From: GCA-002713455 sp964428745
GTDB taxonomy: Bacteria > Fidelibacterota > Marinisomatia > Marinisomatales > TCS55
Reading direction: 5' to 3'
Assembly: GCA_964428745.1 (NCBI GenBank)
Contig: CAYRYZ010000001.1
Span: 16,867-80,866 of the forward strand
DNA length: 64,000 bases
The notes below the pieces were generated by a model. That model ran no database searches. It was not told where the DNA came from and was given only the letters and a program-made list of their open reading frames with translations. This document shows, piece by piece, positions 8,931 to 18,854 of this stretch. Within the stretch, counting starts at the first letter, position 1; each line of letters starts with the position of its first letter. The position numbers were made by a program, and so were the translations under genes.

Positions 8931-11056
8931 TTATTGTCGCCTGGTTTGTACGCTTTCTCTAGGTTTAATTTAATATCTTCTAGATCCATGAATACTGGTT
9001 TCATTTTATGAGATGCAAAAAGCTTAGCTTGATCATCATAATGTATTGAACTACTATCTAATGTAGATGACCCAAATTGATGGATACTGTTTGCAGAAAC
9101 ATTTCCTTCTTTATCCCATTCAACAATTTGAAAATAACAATCTCCTGCACTTGCAATTCTGATATCATCGTGTTTTTTTGAGTATATCGCTCTTACAATA
9201 TCGGGACCTCCACTAAGAGGTAAATCTGTTTTACCTCTTTTTAAACGTAAAATATCACCCCATTTCACATCTAAAGTACCATAATATTTTATTGACCATT
9301 TGACTGCTGATTCTAATCGGCTCATTATTTCTGAATAATTGTAATTGTATTTATTTGGATCAAAATGTGGTCTAATTGCATCATATGCCAAATGCATCGC
9401 TGTGTTTGTACTGTCTGTATCTAGATCCCAATTTTTTAGTATTGATAGAGCTTCAATAATATCTGGATCATTACTAACTGCCTCATTTAAAAATTTGATT
9501 AAATTAACAGCCATTACAGATTTCTTAGAATACTTTGTATCAAATTTATATTGATAAAACTCATCTCTTGTAATTGATTTATCAGCACCATATGTCTCAT
9601 GCATTCTTAATGCTCGATTTGTTTGGAAAAGTTCTATGCCAAGATTTTTTGGAAAGAATGATTTATCAGGATTATCATATCCAGTAGTTGAAAGAAATGG
9701 TGTACTATTGCAATTTTGCAGAAATCCTGATTTTGGATTTAATACTTTCGGTAAATCGTCATATGAAAAGTATCCTCTCCATAAGGCACGTCCTGTGCTT
9801 CCTGGTATAATTCCACTCCAATTATATGCATCTGTTCCTCTAATTGGTAGAAGTGCATTATAAACATAAAATAGGTTCCCATTTTTATCAGCATAAAGTG
9901 TATTAAACATGGGAAGAGCTAACATGCTCATTGCTTCATTGAACTCTTTTAAATTTCTTGATTTATTCATCTTGAACCATTGTTCTACGTGTCGAACCTC
10001 ACCATATCCGGCATACCTTACGGCAAAGTATCCATGATCATTTTTAACTACAGGGCCATGCACTGACCAAAGAATTTCTTTACTAAACTTCCAACTAAAT
10101 GGACCCCATAATTTTACTGGGATAATAGCTTTCTTTTCTTTGAGAATTTCCCAACGGCCTTGAAAAAGATATTTATTTTTTTCATCAGGATGCATTTGTA
10201 ATTCATAAACATCTATCAAATCAGGACGATTTACAGTATGGCTCCAACCAAGATTTCGATTGTGTCCTAAAAACACTACAGGCGATCCTGGAAATAAACC
10301 ACCTACAATATCTAATCCTTCCTCGCTTTTTAAATGAGCTTCGTACCAAGCTACAGGACCTGTCCATGGTTGATGAGAATTAATTGCTATCCTAGTATGT
10401 CCATCTGCTGATCGAGCGGGACTAACAGCCACTACATTTGAGCCAAGTAACTTTTGCTCAAATTGATTTTTTTCTTGAGAATCTAAGTTTGCTGCAAGAT
10501 ATGGTTTTTTATTTGATGCTAAATCTGTTAGGATATTATCTAATCCAAACATTAGAGGCATACGGTGAACAAAACCAGCAATAATATCTTTGCCAGAAAC
10601 TGGAAATAATCCTCGAATAACCTGATCGGGATTATTATAAGCATAGTGATTTAATCCATCAGCGTATCCATCGCATATATCACGTACTTCTTTTGATACC
10701 TGATTGATATTATCATCTACAACTTTTTCAATTTTTAGCAATTGTACCATGTAGTCGTTACCTGCTCCAACTTTACCATGCTCTTGAGCTAATCGACCTT
10801 TTGATGCTAATATAATATTTTGAATAGTCTTAAAATCATCTTCTGCATGAGCAAATGCTAAACCATATGCTGTATCTTTATCTTTTATCCCAAAAATATG
10901 AGGTACACCCCAATTATCACGATATATAGTAACCGAATAATCTCTAAATAATTCCTCATTTATTGGGGCATGATAAATGGGTTTAATTAGAGTATATACA
11001 ATAAATAAAATTGCTGTAATAATAGCAAATGAAGCATAATATCTATTTTTTAACAT
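8927..11056 (-). CDS. Penicillin acylase family N-terminal nucleophile hydrolase
   Basis: Members of this family hydrolyse amides such as penicillins or acyl-homoserine lactones, after self-cleavage exposes a catalytic serine. The 709-residue product has an N-terminal hydrophobic helix (about 8-25), a family alpha-chain motif (DNWGVPHIFG, about 48-57), and LGSNVVAVSPARSADGH, where Ser206 after Gly205 is the predicted cleavage site and nucleophile. Downstream matches include NSHQPW, PGSPVVFLGHNRNLGWSHT and VHGPVV. It probably acts in the periplasm. The natural substrate, whether quorum signal, lipopeptide or other amide, cannot be told. Confidence 0.9.
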   Translation of the reverse strand: MLKNRYYASFAIITAILFIVYTLIKPIYHAPINEELFRDYSVTIYRDNWGVPHIFGIKDKDTAYGLAFAHAEDDFKTIQNIILASKGRLAQEHGKVGAGNDYMVQLLKIEKVVDDNINQVSKEVRDICDGYADGLNHYAYNNPDQVIRGLFPVSGKDIIAGFVHRMPLMFGLDNILTDLASNKKPYLAANLDSQEKNQFEQKLLGSNVVAVSPARSADGHTRIAINSHQPWTGPVAWYEAHLKSEEGLDIVGGLFPGSPVVFLGHNRNLGWSHTVNRPDLIDVYELQMHPDEKNKYLFQGRWEILKEKKAIIPVKLWGPFSWKFSKEILWSVHGPVVKNDHGYFAVRYAGYGEVRHVEQWFKMNKSRNLKEFNEAMSMLALPMFNTLYADKNGNLFYVYNALLPIRGTDAYNWSGIIPGSTGRALWRGYFSYDDLPKVLNPKSGFLQNCNSTPFLSTTGYDNPDKSFFPKNLGIELFQTNRALRMHETYGADKSITRDEFYQYKFDTKYSKKSVMAVNLIKFLNEAVSNDPDIIEALSILKNWDLDTDSTNTAMHLAYDAIRPHFDPNKYNYNYSEIMSRLESAVKWSIKYYGTLDVKWGDILRLKRGKTDLPLSGGPDIVRAIYSKKHDDIRIASAGDCYFQIVEWDKEGNVSANSIHQFGSSTLDSSSIHYDDQAKLFASHKMKPVFMDLEDIKLNLEKAYKPGDNK

Positions 11057-11098
11057 ATGTGACTAATTTGGTTAATTATAAATTGATATGTAAGTTTA

Positions 11099-11626
11099 AT
11101 GAATATGAATTTATTATTGAAGAATAACTCTAGCCCGATAATTATTATATTTTTTTTATCAATGATATTTGTATCCTGTGCAATCCAAAGAATAGAGATT
11201 CCAAAACCAGACTTAACTATGGCAAATAAAATACAATTTGATGCGGAATCTAAAGAAATATGGGTATATGATTTTCAAGGTCATGGACACTATTTCAATC
11301 GTGCTACAAAAAACGTTATTAATACTTTCAATAACAAAACAGAAAATATTAATAATCAAACAATTCGACTCTACTGTGACTATCATACCTATAATGAAAT
11401 GGTATTTATTGAAGAAAAAAGTGTTTCTGTTTTTAAAGCCAGTACAAAATTTATATCAAATCAAAAAGGCGATAATATAAACTCTAATCAAAGCGGGATA
11501 ACAAATCCAAAAAATGGCGATAACTTTTTCCCAAGTTCTTCGCAAGGAGGATCAATAAAATCTGGCGGAAGTTCTGGAGGGTCAGGAAATAGTCAAACAA
11601 CAATCCCTGTTGATAAAAAAAACTGA
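11099..11626 (+). CDS. Small probable lipoprotein with Gly/Ser-rich tail
   Basis: This 175-residue product starts with a hydrophobic segment ending in FVSC, a weak lipobox with Cys27. A short folded part (about 35-120) follows, then a low-complexity Asn/Gly/Ser tail (about 120-170), probably unstructured. No family is recognised. It is divergent from the penicillin-acylase gene (42 bases between them) and ends one base from the convergent glycosylase gene. The exact lipidation is uncertain because Phe-Val-Ser is not a consensus lipobox. Confidence 0.6.
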   Translation: MNMNLLLKNNSSPIIIIFFLSMIFVSCAIQRIEIPKPDLTMANKIQFDAESKEIWVYDFQGHGHYFNRATKNVINTFNNKTENINNQTIRLYCDYHTYNEMVFIEEKSVSVFKASTKFISNQKGDNINSNQSGITNPKNGDNFFPSSSQGGSIKSGGSSGGSGNSQTTIPVDKKN

Positions 11627-11627
11627 A

Positions 11628-12242
11628 CTACCATTCAAATTCACCATCGTTAATTTTCCATAAATACAACGATGCGACTGTACGGTAGGGTTTCCAAAGT
11701 TCTGATTCATCTATCATATATTTGATCGGAGGTAGAGTGTCCATATTTTTAATAGATGCAAATCCCTTTTGAATTGCTAAATCACCTGAGGGGAATACAT
11801 CCGGTCTAGCTAGTGAAAATATTAGAAACATATCTATAGTCCATTGACCTATTCCTTTAACCTCTAAAAGAATATTACTTATTTCTCCATTACTCATTTT
11901 TTCAATATTGGAAAACTGTATTTTAATTTGTTCCCATTTTATTGATAGATCCTTTAGGTAAATAATTTTTTGTTTAGACAAACCAACTTTTTGTAATACT
12001 TCTGCTGGCAATACCAATATATTTTCCGGATAAGGGAAGTCATTATTCCCAAATAAATTTTTGAATCGCTCATAAATTGCATTGGCAGCCTTGCCGCTTA
12101 ATTGTTGATATATAATTGATCGAGCAAGTGATTCAAAATGATTTTTGATAGGTTCAAAGTTTGGTGAATCATATTTACTGATTAGCTTTGCCATAGTTGG
12201 ATCCACTTTTCGTAAATGCGTTTTTGCTTTATCAATATTCAT
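11628..12242 (-). CDS. DNA-3-methyladenine glycosylase II (AlkA-like, HhH-GPD)
   Basis: This enzyme removes alkylated purines from DNA as the first step of base excision repair. The 204-residue product is just the helix-hairpin-helix glycosylase core, like yeast Mag1 rather than E. coli AlkA, which has an extra N-terminal domain. The hairpin LLEVKGIGQWT (about 125-135) and the catalytic aspartate Asp154 in PSGDLAIQKG are visible, as is the substrate-pocket region SIIYQQLSGKAA (about 42-53). It is the last gene of the long minus-strand run. Confidence 0.92.
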   Translation of the reverse strand: MNIDKAKTHLRKVDPTMAKLISKYDSPNFEPIKNHFESLARSIIYQQLSGKAANAIYERFKNLFGNNDFPYPENILVLPAEVLQKVGLSKQKIIYLKDLSIKWEQIKIQFSNIEKMSNGEISNILLEVKGIGQWTIDMFLIFSLARPDVFPSGDLAIQKGFASIKNMDTLPPIKYMIDESELWKPYRTVASLYLWKINDGEFEW

Positions 12243-12307
12243 AATATGTAATAATCAAAGAAAGAAATTTGGGATTAATGCTGATAGTTTATCAGCAAAA
12301 TACTTTA

Positions 12308-12919
12308 CTATAGTTCCGCCATAATAGTAGCACGTTCAGCTTCAATACGATCTTTATTCTCACCTTTTTCATCCAAAATATCAAGTACGTCTAGAGCTCT
12401 ATTATATAGACCTTGCTCTTTTAATACATGGACTAATGTAAATGTGGCAAGTCGAGGGCTTACTGCTACTTCTTGTAATATTACATCAGTAGGTATAGGT
12501 TTTTTCGCTTTTGATTTCTTTGACTTTTTAGGAGATAAAAAATCATTTGCAAATTGATTATTTGGGTCTATGTCTTGTGCACGTTTCCAACTTGATGATA
12601 GAGTGTTTTTAGATCTACCTAGCTGTTCTTGAAGCATTGGAAGAGCTGCTACAGCTGTTTCATGATTAGGATATTTTTCTAATACTTTTTTCATCAACTT
12701 TTCTGCTACAACTAAATTGCCTAACCCCATTTCAGCTTGAGATAAAATAAAAGTTCCTTCTATCGAATCTGGATGATGTTTTAATCCAATTTCACAAACT
12801 CGTTTTGCACGATCATACTGTCCTTGTCGTTGATATGTTTCTGCAAGGACTGGGAATAATACCGTATCAAAGTGATCAGCAAAATATAATTCTAATTCTG
12901 TAATATTATTTAATTCCAT
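12308..12919 (-). CDS. Tetratricopeptide-repeat protein
   Basis: The 203-residue cytosolic product contains two or three TPR units (around 18-50, 52-84 and 86-118; for example AETYQRQGQYDRAKRVCEIGLKHHP). A Lys-rich linker (SPKKSKKSKAKK, about 129-140) follows, then a final helical hairpin (VHVLKEQGLYNRALDVLDIL). TPRs mediate protein contacts; the partner is unknown. It directly abuts the stop of the cobalamin-binding subunit gene, so the two are almost certainly co-translated. Confidence 0.8.
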   Translation of the reverse strand: MELNNITELELYFADHFDTVLFPVLAETYQRQGQYDRAKRVCEIGLKHHPDSIEGTFILSQAEMGLGNLVVAEKLMKKVLEKYPNHETAVAALPMLQEQLGRSKNTLSSSWKRAQDIDPNNQFANDFLSPKKSKKSKAKKPIPTDVILQEVAVSPRLATFTLVHVLKEQGLYNRALDVLDILDEKGENKDRIEAERATIMAEL

Positions 12920-13324
12920 CTAACGACGATTTTCTTTAACCCAATTAGTTATATAATCTACTGTTTCCTGAACAGGAGTGCCAGGGCCAAATAATTTTCC
13001 AACCCCCATATCTTCTAATAACAGGACGTCTTTCTTTGGAATAATACCTCCCCCAACAAGCAATACATCATCAATATTTTTTTCTTTCATCAATTTTAGA
13101 ATATTTGGGAAAATAGTCATATGGGCATTGTTTAAACTTGAAAGAGCTATAACATCTACATCTTCTTGTAATGCAGATGATACTATCTTTTCAGGTGTTT
13201 GACGCAAACCTAAATAAATCACTTCCATTCCTGCATCACGATAAGCTGCAGCAAGAACTTTTATTCCTCTATCATGACCATCTAGGCCTGGTTTAGCCAT
13301 TAAAATTCGTATTTTGCGTTCCAT
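12920..13324 (-). CDS. Cobalamin-binding subunit of a methylmalonyl-CoA mutase type enzyme
   Basis: This 134-residue protein is a stand-alone B12-binding Rossmann domain. The motif GLDGHDRG (about 13-20) supplies the His that coordinates cobalt, followed by SSLNNAH and the VLLVGGGIIP phosphate loop. Family members are the small subunit or C-terminal domain of methylmalonyl-CoA mutase, which interconverts succinyl-CoA and methylmalonyl-CoA in propionate metabolism. The catalytic TIM-barrel subunit is not in this window. A sister acyl-CoA mutase (isobutyryl- or ethylmalonyl-type) would look the same at this level. Confidence 0.88.
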   Translation of the reverse strand: MERKIRILMAKPGLDGHDRGIKVLAAAYRDAGMEVIYLGLRQTPEKIVSSALQEDVDVIALSSLNNAHMTIFPNILKLMKEKNIDDVLLVGGGIIPKKDVLLLEDMGVGKLFGPGTPVQETVDYITNWVKENRR

Positions 13325-13401
13325 TTACAAGGAAATTACAATTAATTATTTATTGAATCGAGAATTGATATTTTGTAATAAATCTATAAAAGAATAATAG
13401 G

Positions 13402-16400
13402 TTAATCTGAAACCCAAACATTTTCCTTACCATAATTACCCCTAAGTTTCTTAAGGAATGATTGATGAGAAGAAACTTTTATATTATGAGAAAAAATACG
13501 TTGTTGTTTTCCTCTATCGTTCGGGACATGAAACATAAGTCCACATTTTCCTTTGTGTCCTTTTGCCAAATCAAACAATGCATCTACATCTACATTTGAC
13601 ATTTGATTTGGATCAATTCTAATATTAATATTTTTTGAATAAAAATCTCTTGCTTTATCAACTGTAATAATTTCATCGGCGATGATTTTTAAATCAGAAA
13701 AATCCGTATCATCTGTGGGTTTACCCTTAACAAAAACAACCATATCATTTTTAATTAATTGTTTGTATTTGGAGAATGTATCGCTAAATGCTAAAATTTC
13801 AGCTTGACCACCAAGACAATCTAATTTAAAGAAAGCCATTTGATTGTTTTTGCGATCGAAATGCATTTTAACTTCACAAATTGCTCCACCTATGCGAACT
13901 TTATCATCATTATTCATAATCACCTTATCCGTAAAATCAAAATTTGAAAATTCTTCCAATTCATCAGCATATTTGAGCAATGGGTGACCGGAGAGATAAA
14001 GACCTAGAACTTCCTTTTCATTTTCTAATAATTGGCTCTCTTCCCATTCATCATTTGATACTAATTGGGGAACCAAAGTCATATCTTGTCCATTTGAACT
14101 TTTTGCGCCAAAAAGATCCACCTGGTTCCTAGCATTATTTTCTTGAACAGTCTGCCCGTACTTTAGTACAGTATCAATTGAATTATGTTTTTGTGCACGA
14201 TTACCTTCTAAGCTATCTAGTGCACCTGCCATATTTAAACTTTCCAATACTTTTCTATTTAAAGCTTTTAAACTTACTTTTGAAGTAAAATCAAATAATG
14301 TCTCAAATTTCCCTGAATCATTTCTGGTTTCTATAATTTCTTGAAGTGCTTTGGTACCCACATTCTTTATCGCATTAAGGCCAAATGAAATCGTGCTATT
14401 ATTGACAGGATGAAAATTAATATCTGATACATTAATATCAGGCGGGTCAACTTCAATTTTCATCTTACGACATTCATTAATAAGAATAACAATACGATCA
14501 ATATTTGACATTTCACTTGTTAGATTAGCGCTCATAAATTCTGCTGGATAATGTGTTTTTAACCAAGCTGTTTGATATGCAACGTAGGCATAGGCGGTTG
14601 AATGACTTTTATTAAATCCATATTCCGCAAATCTTTCAATTAATTCATAGATGCTATTTGCTTTTGTTTTAGATATATTATTTTTTTTCTGTGCACCATC
14701 AATAAATTTAATTTTTAACTCATCCATAAGTTTTTTTATTTTTTTACCCATCGCTCTTCTCATAATATCTGCTTCAGCAAGTGAAAAATCTGCAACCTCA
14801 TGAGCAATTTGCATAACTTGTTCCTGGTATACAATAATTCCGTAGGTTTCTTCGAGAATGGGTTTCATACTTGGGTGAGTATACTTGATCTTTGTTTTAC
14901 CTGCCTTTCGTGATATAAAATCACCAATATTTTTCATCGGACCCGGTCTATATAATGCATTCATTGCAATTAAATCTTCAATCACGGTTGGTTTTAGTTT
15001 TTTCAAAAACTCACGCATGCCTGAAGATTCGAATTGAAAAACACCTGTAGTTAAACCTTTAGCAAAAAGTTTATAAACATTTGGATCATCTAATGGAATA
15101 TTATCAATATCTAAATCTTCACCTAAAGCTCTCACAAGTTTTATTGTGTTATCAATAACTGTTAGGTTTCTAAGTCCTAAAAAATCCAATTTTAGTAGGC
15201 CTAATTCCTCTAACCCCTTCATATCATATTGTGATGTTACATCGCCTTGGGGTGATCGATAAAGTGGCACATAATCTGTTAAATTGCCAGGCGCAATAAC
15301 AACTCCTGCGGCGTGGGTTGAGGCATGACGGTTCATTCCTTCTAGGGTTTTTGACAGCTCTATTACTTCTTTGTATTCACCTGATGCTGCTTCACTTAAT
15401 TCCAAACTCTGCTCTAATGCCTCATCAAGGGAAATATTTATAGTTGTAGGAATCATTTTTGCTATACGATCGATTTCACCATATGAATATCCTAGAACAC
15501 GCCCTACATCACGTACTGCTTGACGAGCCTTCATTTTTCCAAATGTTATTATTTGAGTAACAGAATTTTCTCCATATTGATTCTTAATATAATCGATGAC
15601 CTCACCTCTACGTTCAATGCAAAAATCAATATCAATATCTGGCATACTAATTCTATCCGGATTTAAAAAACGTTCAAATAGTAGCTGATGTTTGATTGGA
15701 TCTATTGTTGTAACACCCAATGAATATGAAACTAAGCTTCCTGCAGCAGAACCTCGTCCAGGGCCAACCGGTATATTATTATCTTTAGCATACTTCACAA
15801 AGTCAGCAGTAATCAAAAAATAACCAGCGAAACCCATTTTTTTTATAACATTTAATTCATGATCTAATCGCTTAGATAATTCATCAGTGTAATCTTCATA
15901 CTTTTCTGTAATACCTTGTTTACATAAAGCTTTTAAATATTCATCAGGGGTTTTGTGTGGTGACTCCTTTGGGATAGGAAAATTGGGCAGATGATAATCA
16001 CCCATTGGAATCTCAATCTCAATACTATCTGCAATCTTACGAGTATTTTCAATAGCACTTGGTATATCTTTAAATAATTCAAACATTTGATCCTGAGTTT
16101 TAAAATAAAACTCAGGTGTTGCATAGCGTAAACGATTTGGATCATCACGGTCTTTACCTGTACCTAAACAAATATGAACATCATGTGCCTCCCAGTGTTC
16201 ATGCTTAGCATAATGAGCATCATTAGTACATACCATAGGGAGATCTAACTCTGTAGAAAGTTTTTTAATATTTTCTACGGTTTTTTCTTCATCTGGTATA
16301 CCATGATTTTGAATTTCTAAATAAAAACGATCAGGGAAAATTTCTGAAAATCTTAATGCAGCTTCTTTAGCACCTTTCCAATCATCTCTTAACATTTTTT

Positions 16401-16842
16401 CAGGAATTTCACCTTTTAAACAACCTGATAAACAGATAATCCCATCACTATGCTCTCTTAATAAATCTATATCAATTCTGGGGCGATAATAGAATCCTTC
16501 TAAATATCCATGTGTTACAAGTTTCATCAAGTTCTTATATCCATCATAATTTTTTGCCAAAAGAACGAGATGATTATTTCCCCAACCTCCATCAGATCTT
16601 GGTTTTTTATCAAAACGACTTCCTGTCGCTACATAAGTTTCACATCCTATAATTGGTTTTATACCAGCTGATTTAGCTGATTTATAATATGGTATTACAC
16701 TAAACATATTACCATGTTCTGTTAGTGCGACTGAATCCATACCAAGATCATCTATAGTATTAACTAATGTCTGAACAGTTTGAGCTCCATCTAATAAACT
16801 GTAATCAGAATGATTATGTAAATGTACAAATTCTGAATTCAT
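13402..16842 (-). CDS. dnaE: DNA polymerase III alpha subunit
   Basis: DnaE is the replicative DNA polymerase. The 1146-residue length matches the family. Domains in order: an N-terminal PHP domain (HLHNHSDYSLLDGA at 7-20), the C-family polymerase core with catalytic aspartates in PDIDIDF (401-407) and LLKLDFLG further on, tandem helix-hairpin-helix regions (LNAIKNVG), and an OB fold near the C-terminus (VRIGGAICEVK). The sequence around ADIMRRAMGKK is also typical. No Shine-Dalgarno sequence precedes its ATG. It follows prmC in the same direction. Confidence 0.98.
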   Translation of the reverse strand: MNSEFVHLHNHSDYSLLDGAQTVQTLVNTIDDLGMDSVALTEHGNMFSVIPYYKSAKSAGIKPIIGCETYVATGSRFDKKPRSDGGWGNNHLVLLAKNYDGYKNLMKLVTHGYLEGFYYRPRIDIDLLREHSDGIICLSGCLKGEIPEKMLRDDWKGAKEAALRFSEIFPDRFYLEIQNHGIPDEEKTVENIKKLSTELDLPMVCTNDAHYAKHEHWEAHDVHICLGTGKDRDDPNRLRYATPEFYFKTQDQMFELFKDIPSAIENTRKIADSIEIEIPMGDYHLPNFPIPKESPHKTPDEYLKALCKQGITEKYEDYTDELSKRLDHELNVIKKMGFAGYFLITADFVKYAKDNNIPVGPGRGSAAGSLVSYSLGVTTIDPIKHQLLFERFLNPDRISMPDIDIDFCIERRGEVIDYIKNQYGENSVTQIITFGKMKARQAVRDVGRVLGYSYGEIDRIAKMIPTTINISLDEALEQSLELSEAASGEYKEVIELSKTLEGMNRHASTHAAGVVIAPGNLTDYVPLYRSPQGDVTSQYDMKGLEELGLLKLDFLGLRNLTVIDNTIKLVRALGEDLDIDNIPLDDPNVYKLFAKGLTTGVFQFESSGMREFLKKLKPTVIEDLIAMNALYRPGPMKNIGDFISRKAGKTKIKYTHPSMKPILEETYGIIVYQEQVMQIAHEVADFSLAEADIMRRAMGKKIKKLMDELKIKFIDGAQKKNNISKTKANSIYELIERFAEYGFNKSHSTAYAYVAYQTAWLKTHYPAEFMSANLTSEMSNIDRIVILINECRKMKIEVDPPDINVSDINFHPVNNSTISFGLNAIKNVGTKALQEIIETRNDSGKFETLFDFTSKVSLKALNRKVLESLNMAGALDSLEGNRAQKHNSIDTVLKYGQTVQENNARNQVDLFGAKSSNGQDMTLVPQLVSNDEWEESQLLENEKEVLGLYLSGHPLLKYADELEEFSNFDFTDKVIMNNDDKVRIGGAICEVKMHFDRKNNQMAFFKLDCLGGQAEILAFSDTFSKYKQLIKNDMVVFVKGKPTDDTDFSDLKIIADEIITVDKARDFYSKNINIRIDPNQMSNVDVDALFDLAKGHKGKCGLMFHVPNDRGKQQRIFSHNIKVSSHQSFLKKLRGNYGKENVWVSD

Positions 16843-16909
16843 TATTATAAAATATCCATGTTAATAAATTTCCTTAACATATAATTCTTTGCTCGGTTTC
16901 TTACTTGTA

Positions 16910-17785
16910 TTATATCTCAATTTTTAATACCCTCAAATCACCATTATAATCTGTTATCAAATCTATTTTATTGAAATCTGATGAATTGAAAATATTGAAA
17001 GCTTTTATTGGATGTGAGCCCAGTCCGACTTCCAAAAGCATTTTACCATTTTTTTTACTCAATTTTTTCGCAATATCACAAAATCTTCTATAAAACTCTA
17101 GGCCATCTTTATAATCAGTAAGGGCTATGTGAGGCTCATAATGGCTAACATCTGACATAATAGTATTCATTTCATATTTTGAAATGTATGGCGGATTTGA
17201 AATAATTAAATCATACTCCCCCTTCGGTATTTCTTTCATAAAATCTAATTTTGAAAATGTAACATTTGATATTTTATTCATTCTAACATTGTTTTTTGCT
17301 ATTTCCAATGCGCTAGGTGATATATCTATTGACACAATCTTGGCATCTTTTCTTGCGGATCCAATTGCAATTGCGATACAGCCAGAACCTGTTCCAACTT
17401 CGAGTACTTTGGGTCTTGATAAAGTTTTAAGGGAATCAATTGCTACCTCTACCAATTTTTCTGTTTCCACCCTAGGGATTAAAACTTTAGGAGAAACCGA
17501 TATTTCATTTCCATAGAATTCTGTTCTACCGGTTATATATTGTACAGGTTTATTTTTTAATCTTTGATTAACCCATTCTTTAAAACAGGATACTTTACTA
17601 TGAGTAATTTTTTGTTCAGATTTTAAATATAGATCAGAACGCTTAGAATGCATTAAATCACATAAGAGCCATTCTATTTCATCTCTAGCTTCCTTGAATC
17701 CATTTGATAATAAGTAATTCTCTCCCCAATGCATTATATCAAGAACTTTCCATTCCTGATTAATATTGTCTTTCAAGCTGATCAA
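16910..17785 (-). CDS. prmC: Release factor glutamine methyltransferase
   Basis: PrmC methylates the glutamine of the GGQ motif in release factors, using S-adenosylmethionine. The 291-residue protein has a helical N-terminal domain that recognises the factor, a SAM-binding glycine loop (VLEVGTGSGCIAIAIG) and the catalytic NPPY motif (ISNPPYISKYE). The start is a TTG one base after the prfA stop; an ATG at residue 19 is possible but would cut into the N-terminal domain. Its own substrate, RF1, is encoded by the gene immediately upstream. Confidence 0.95.
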   Translation of the reverse strand: MISLKDNINQEWKVLDIMHWGENYLLSNGFKEARDEIEWLLCDLMHSKRSDLYLKSEQKITHSKVSCFKEWVNQRLKNKPVQYITGRTEFYGNEISVSPKVLIPRVETEKLVEVAIDSLKTLSRPKVLEVGTGSGCIAIAIGSARKDAKIVSIDISPSALEIAKNNVRMNKISNVTFSKLDFMKEIPKGEYDLIISNPPYISKYEMNTIMSDVSHYEPHIALTDYKDGLEFYRRFCDIAKKLSKKNGKMLLEVGLGSHPIKAFNIFNSSDFNKIDLITDYNGDLRVLKIEI

Positions 17786-17786
17786 G

Positions 17787-18854
17787 TTATTCTACAAATG
17801 ATGCTAGCTGATCTTGTTGATCAGCTAATTTAAGATTTTCAATAATAGAATTAATTTGCCCATCCATAACACCTTCAAGATTATAAGCAGTAAAATTAAT
17901 TCTGTGATCAGTTATACGACCCTGGGGGAAATTATAAGTTCGTATTTTAGCTGATCTATCTCCTGTTGAAACCATATTTTTGCGAGCTTTTGCTCTTTCC
18001 CTCGCAATCTTCTCTTGCTGTGCTGCTAACAACCTTGATCGAAGAACTTTTAATGCTGCTGCTTTGTTCTTATGCTGAGATGTTTCATCTTGACAGGTAA
18101 CAACCACACCTGTTGGGATATGGGTAATACGTATAGCTGATTCTGTTTTATTTACGTGCTGACCTCCAGCGCCACTTGCACGATACGTATCAATTTTTAA
18201 ATCAGAATCTAATATTTCAATATCAGCTTCTTCGGCTTCAGGTAATATTGCAACAGTGGCAGCAGATGTATGCACTCTTCCACTAGTTTCTGTTTTTGGG
18301 ACCCTTTGAACTCTATGAACACCACTCTCGAATTTCATAAAACCATATACTCCATCACCTTCAACTGAAAAAATTATTTCTTTAAAGCCACCAATACCTA
18401 TTGCATTTGATTCCATTACACTATATTTCCAACTATTTCGTTCAGCAAACCTTGTATACATTCTATATAAATCAGCTGCAAATAAAGCTGCTTCATCTCC
18501 ACCAGTTCCGGCGCGTATTTCTATTATTGTATTCTTATCATCAGTTGGATCATGGGGTAACAATAAAACCTTTAATTCTTTTTCTAATTTTTCTAATGAT
18601 ATTTGCAAATCATCAATTTCAGCTTTTGCAATTTCTTTGAGATCTTTATCATCACTATTTAAAATATTTATATCATCATCGATCTGATTTGTAATCTTTA
18701 TGAATTGATTTGATTTTTCGACAACTGGACTCAAACGTCGGTGTTCTCTTGCTGATTCAGTATAAAGTTTTTGATCATTAACAAGGTTAGGATCAGCCAT
18801 TTTTAATTCCAAAGATTCGAAGTGAGCAATAATTCCCTTTAGTTTATCAATCAT
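17787..18854 (-). CDS. prfA: Peptide chain release factor 1
   Basis: RF1 reads UAA and UAG stop codons and triggers peptide release. The 355-residue protein shows the RF1-type tripeptide PKT (186-188, within RVPKTETSGRVHTSAA) and the universal GGQ (230-232, within ASGAGGQHVNKTESA). The PxT form distinguishes it from RF2. The start codon overlaps the stop of the DUF1385 gene by four bases (ATGA), and prmC follows one base after its stop, forming the common rpmE-DUF1385-prfA-prmC cluster. Confidence 0.98.
   Translation of the reverse strand: MIDKLKGIIAHFESLELKMADPNLVNDQKLYTESAREHRRLSPVVEKSNQFIKITNQIDDDINILNSDDKDLKEIAKAEIDDLQISLEKLEKELKVLLLPHDPTDDKNTIIEIRAGTGGDEAALFAADLYRMYTRFAERNSWKYSVMESNAIGIGGFKEIIFSVEGDGVYGFMKFESGVHRVQRVPKTETSGRVHTSAATVAILPEAEEADIEILDSDLKIDTYRASGAGGQHVNKTESAIRITHIPTGVVVTCQDETSQHKNKAAALKVLRSRLLAAQQEKIARERAKARKNMVSTGDRSAKIRTYNFPQGRITDHRINFTAYNLEGVMDGQINSIIENLKLADQQDQLASFVE

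Noticed and set aside
12280..12296. GCTGATA-GTT-TATCAGC palindrome between the TPR gene and the glycosylase gene
   Set aside because: Only seven pairs with no T run on the transcribed strand; it could fold but is not a clear terminator.
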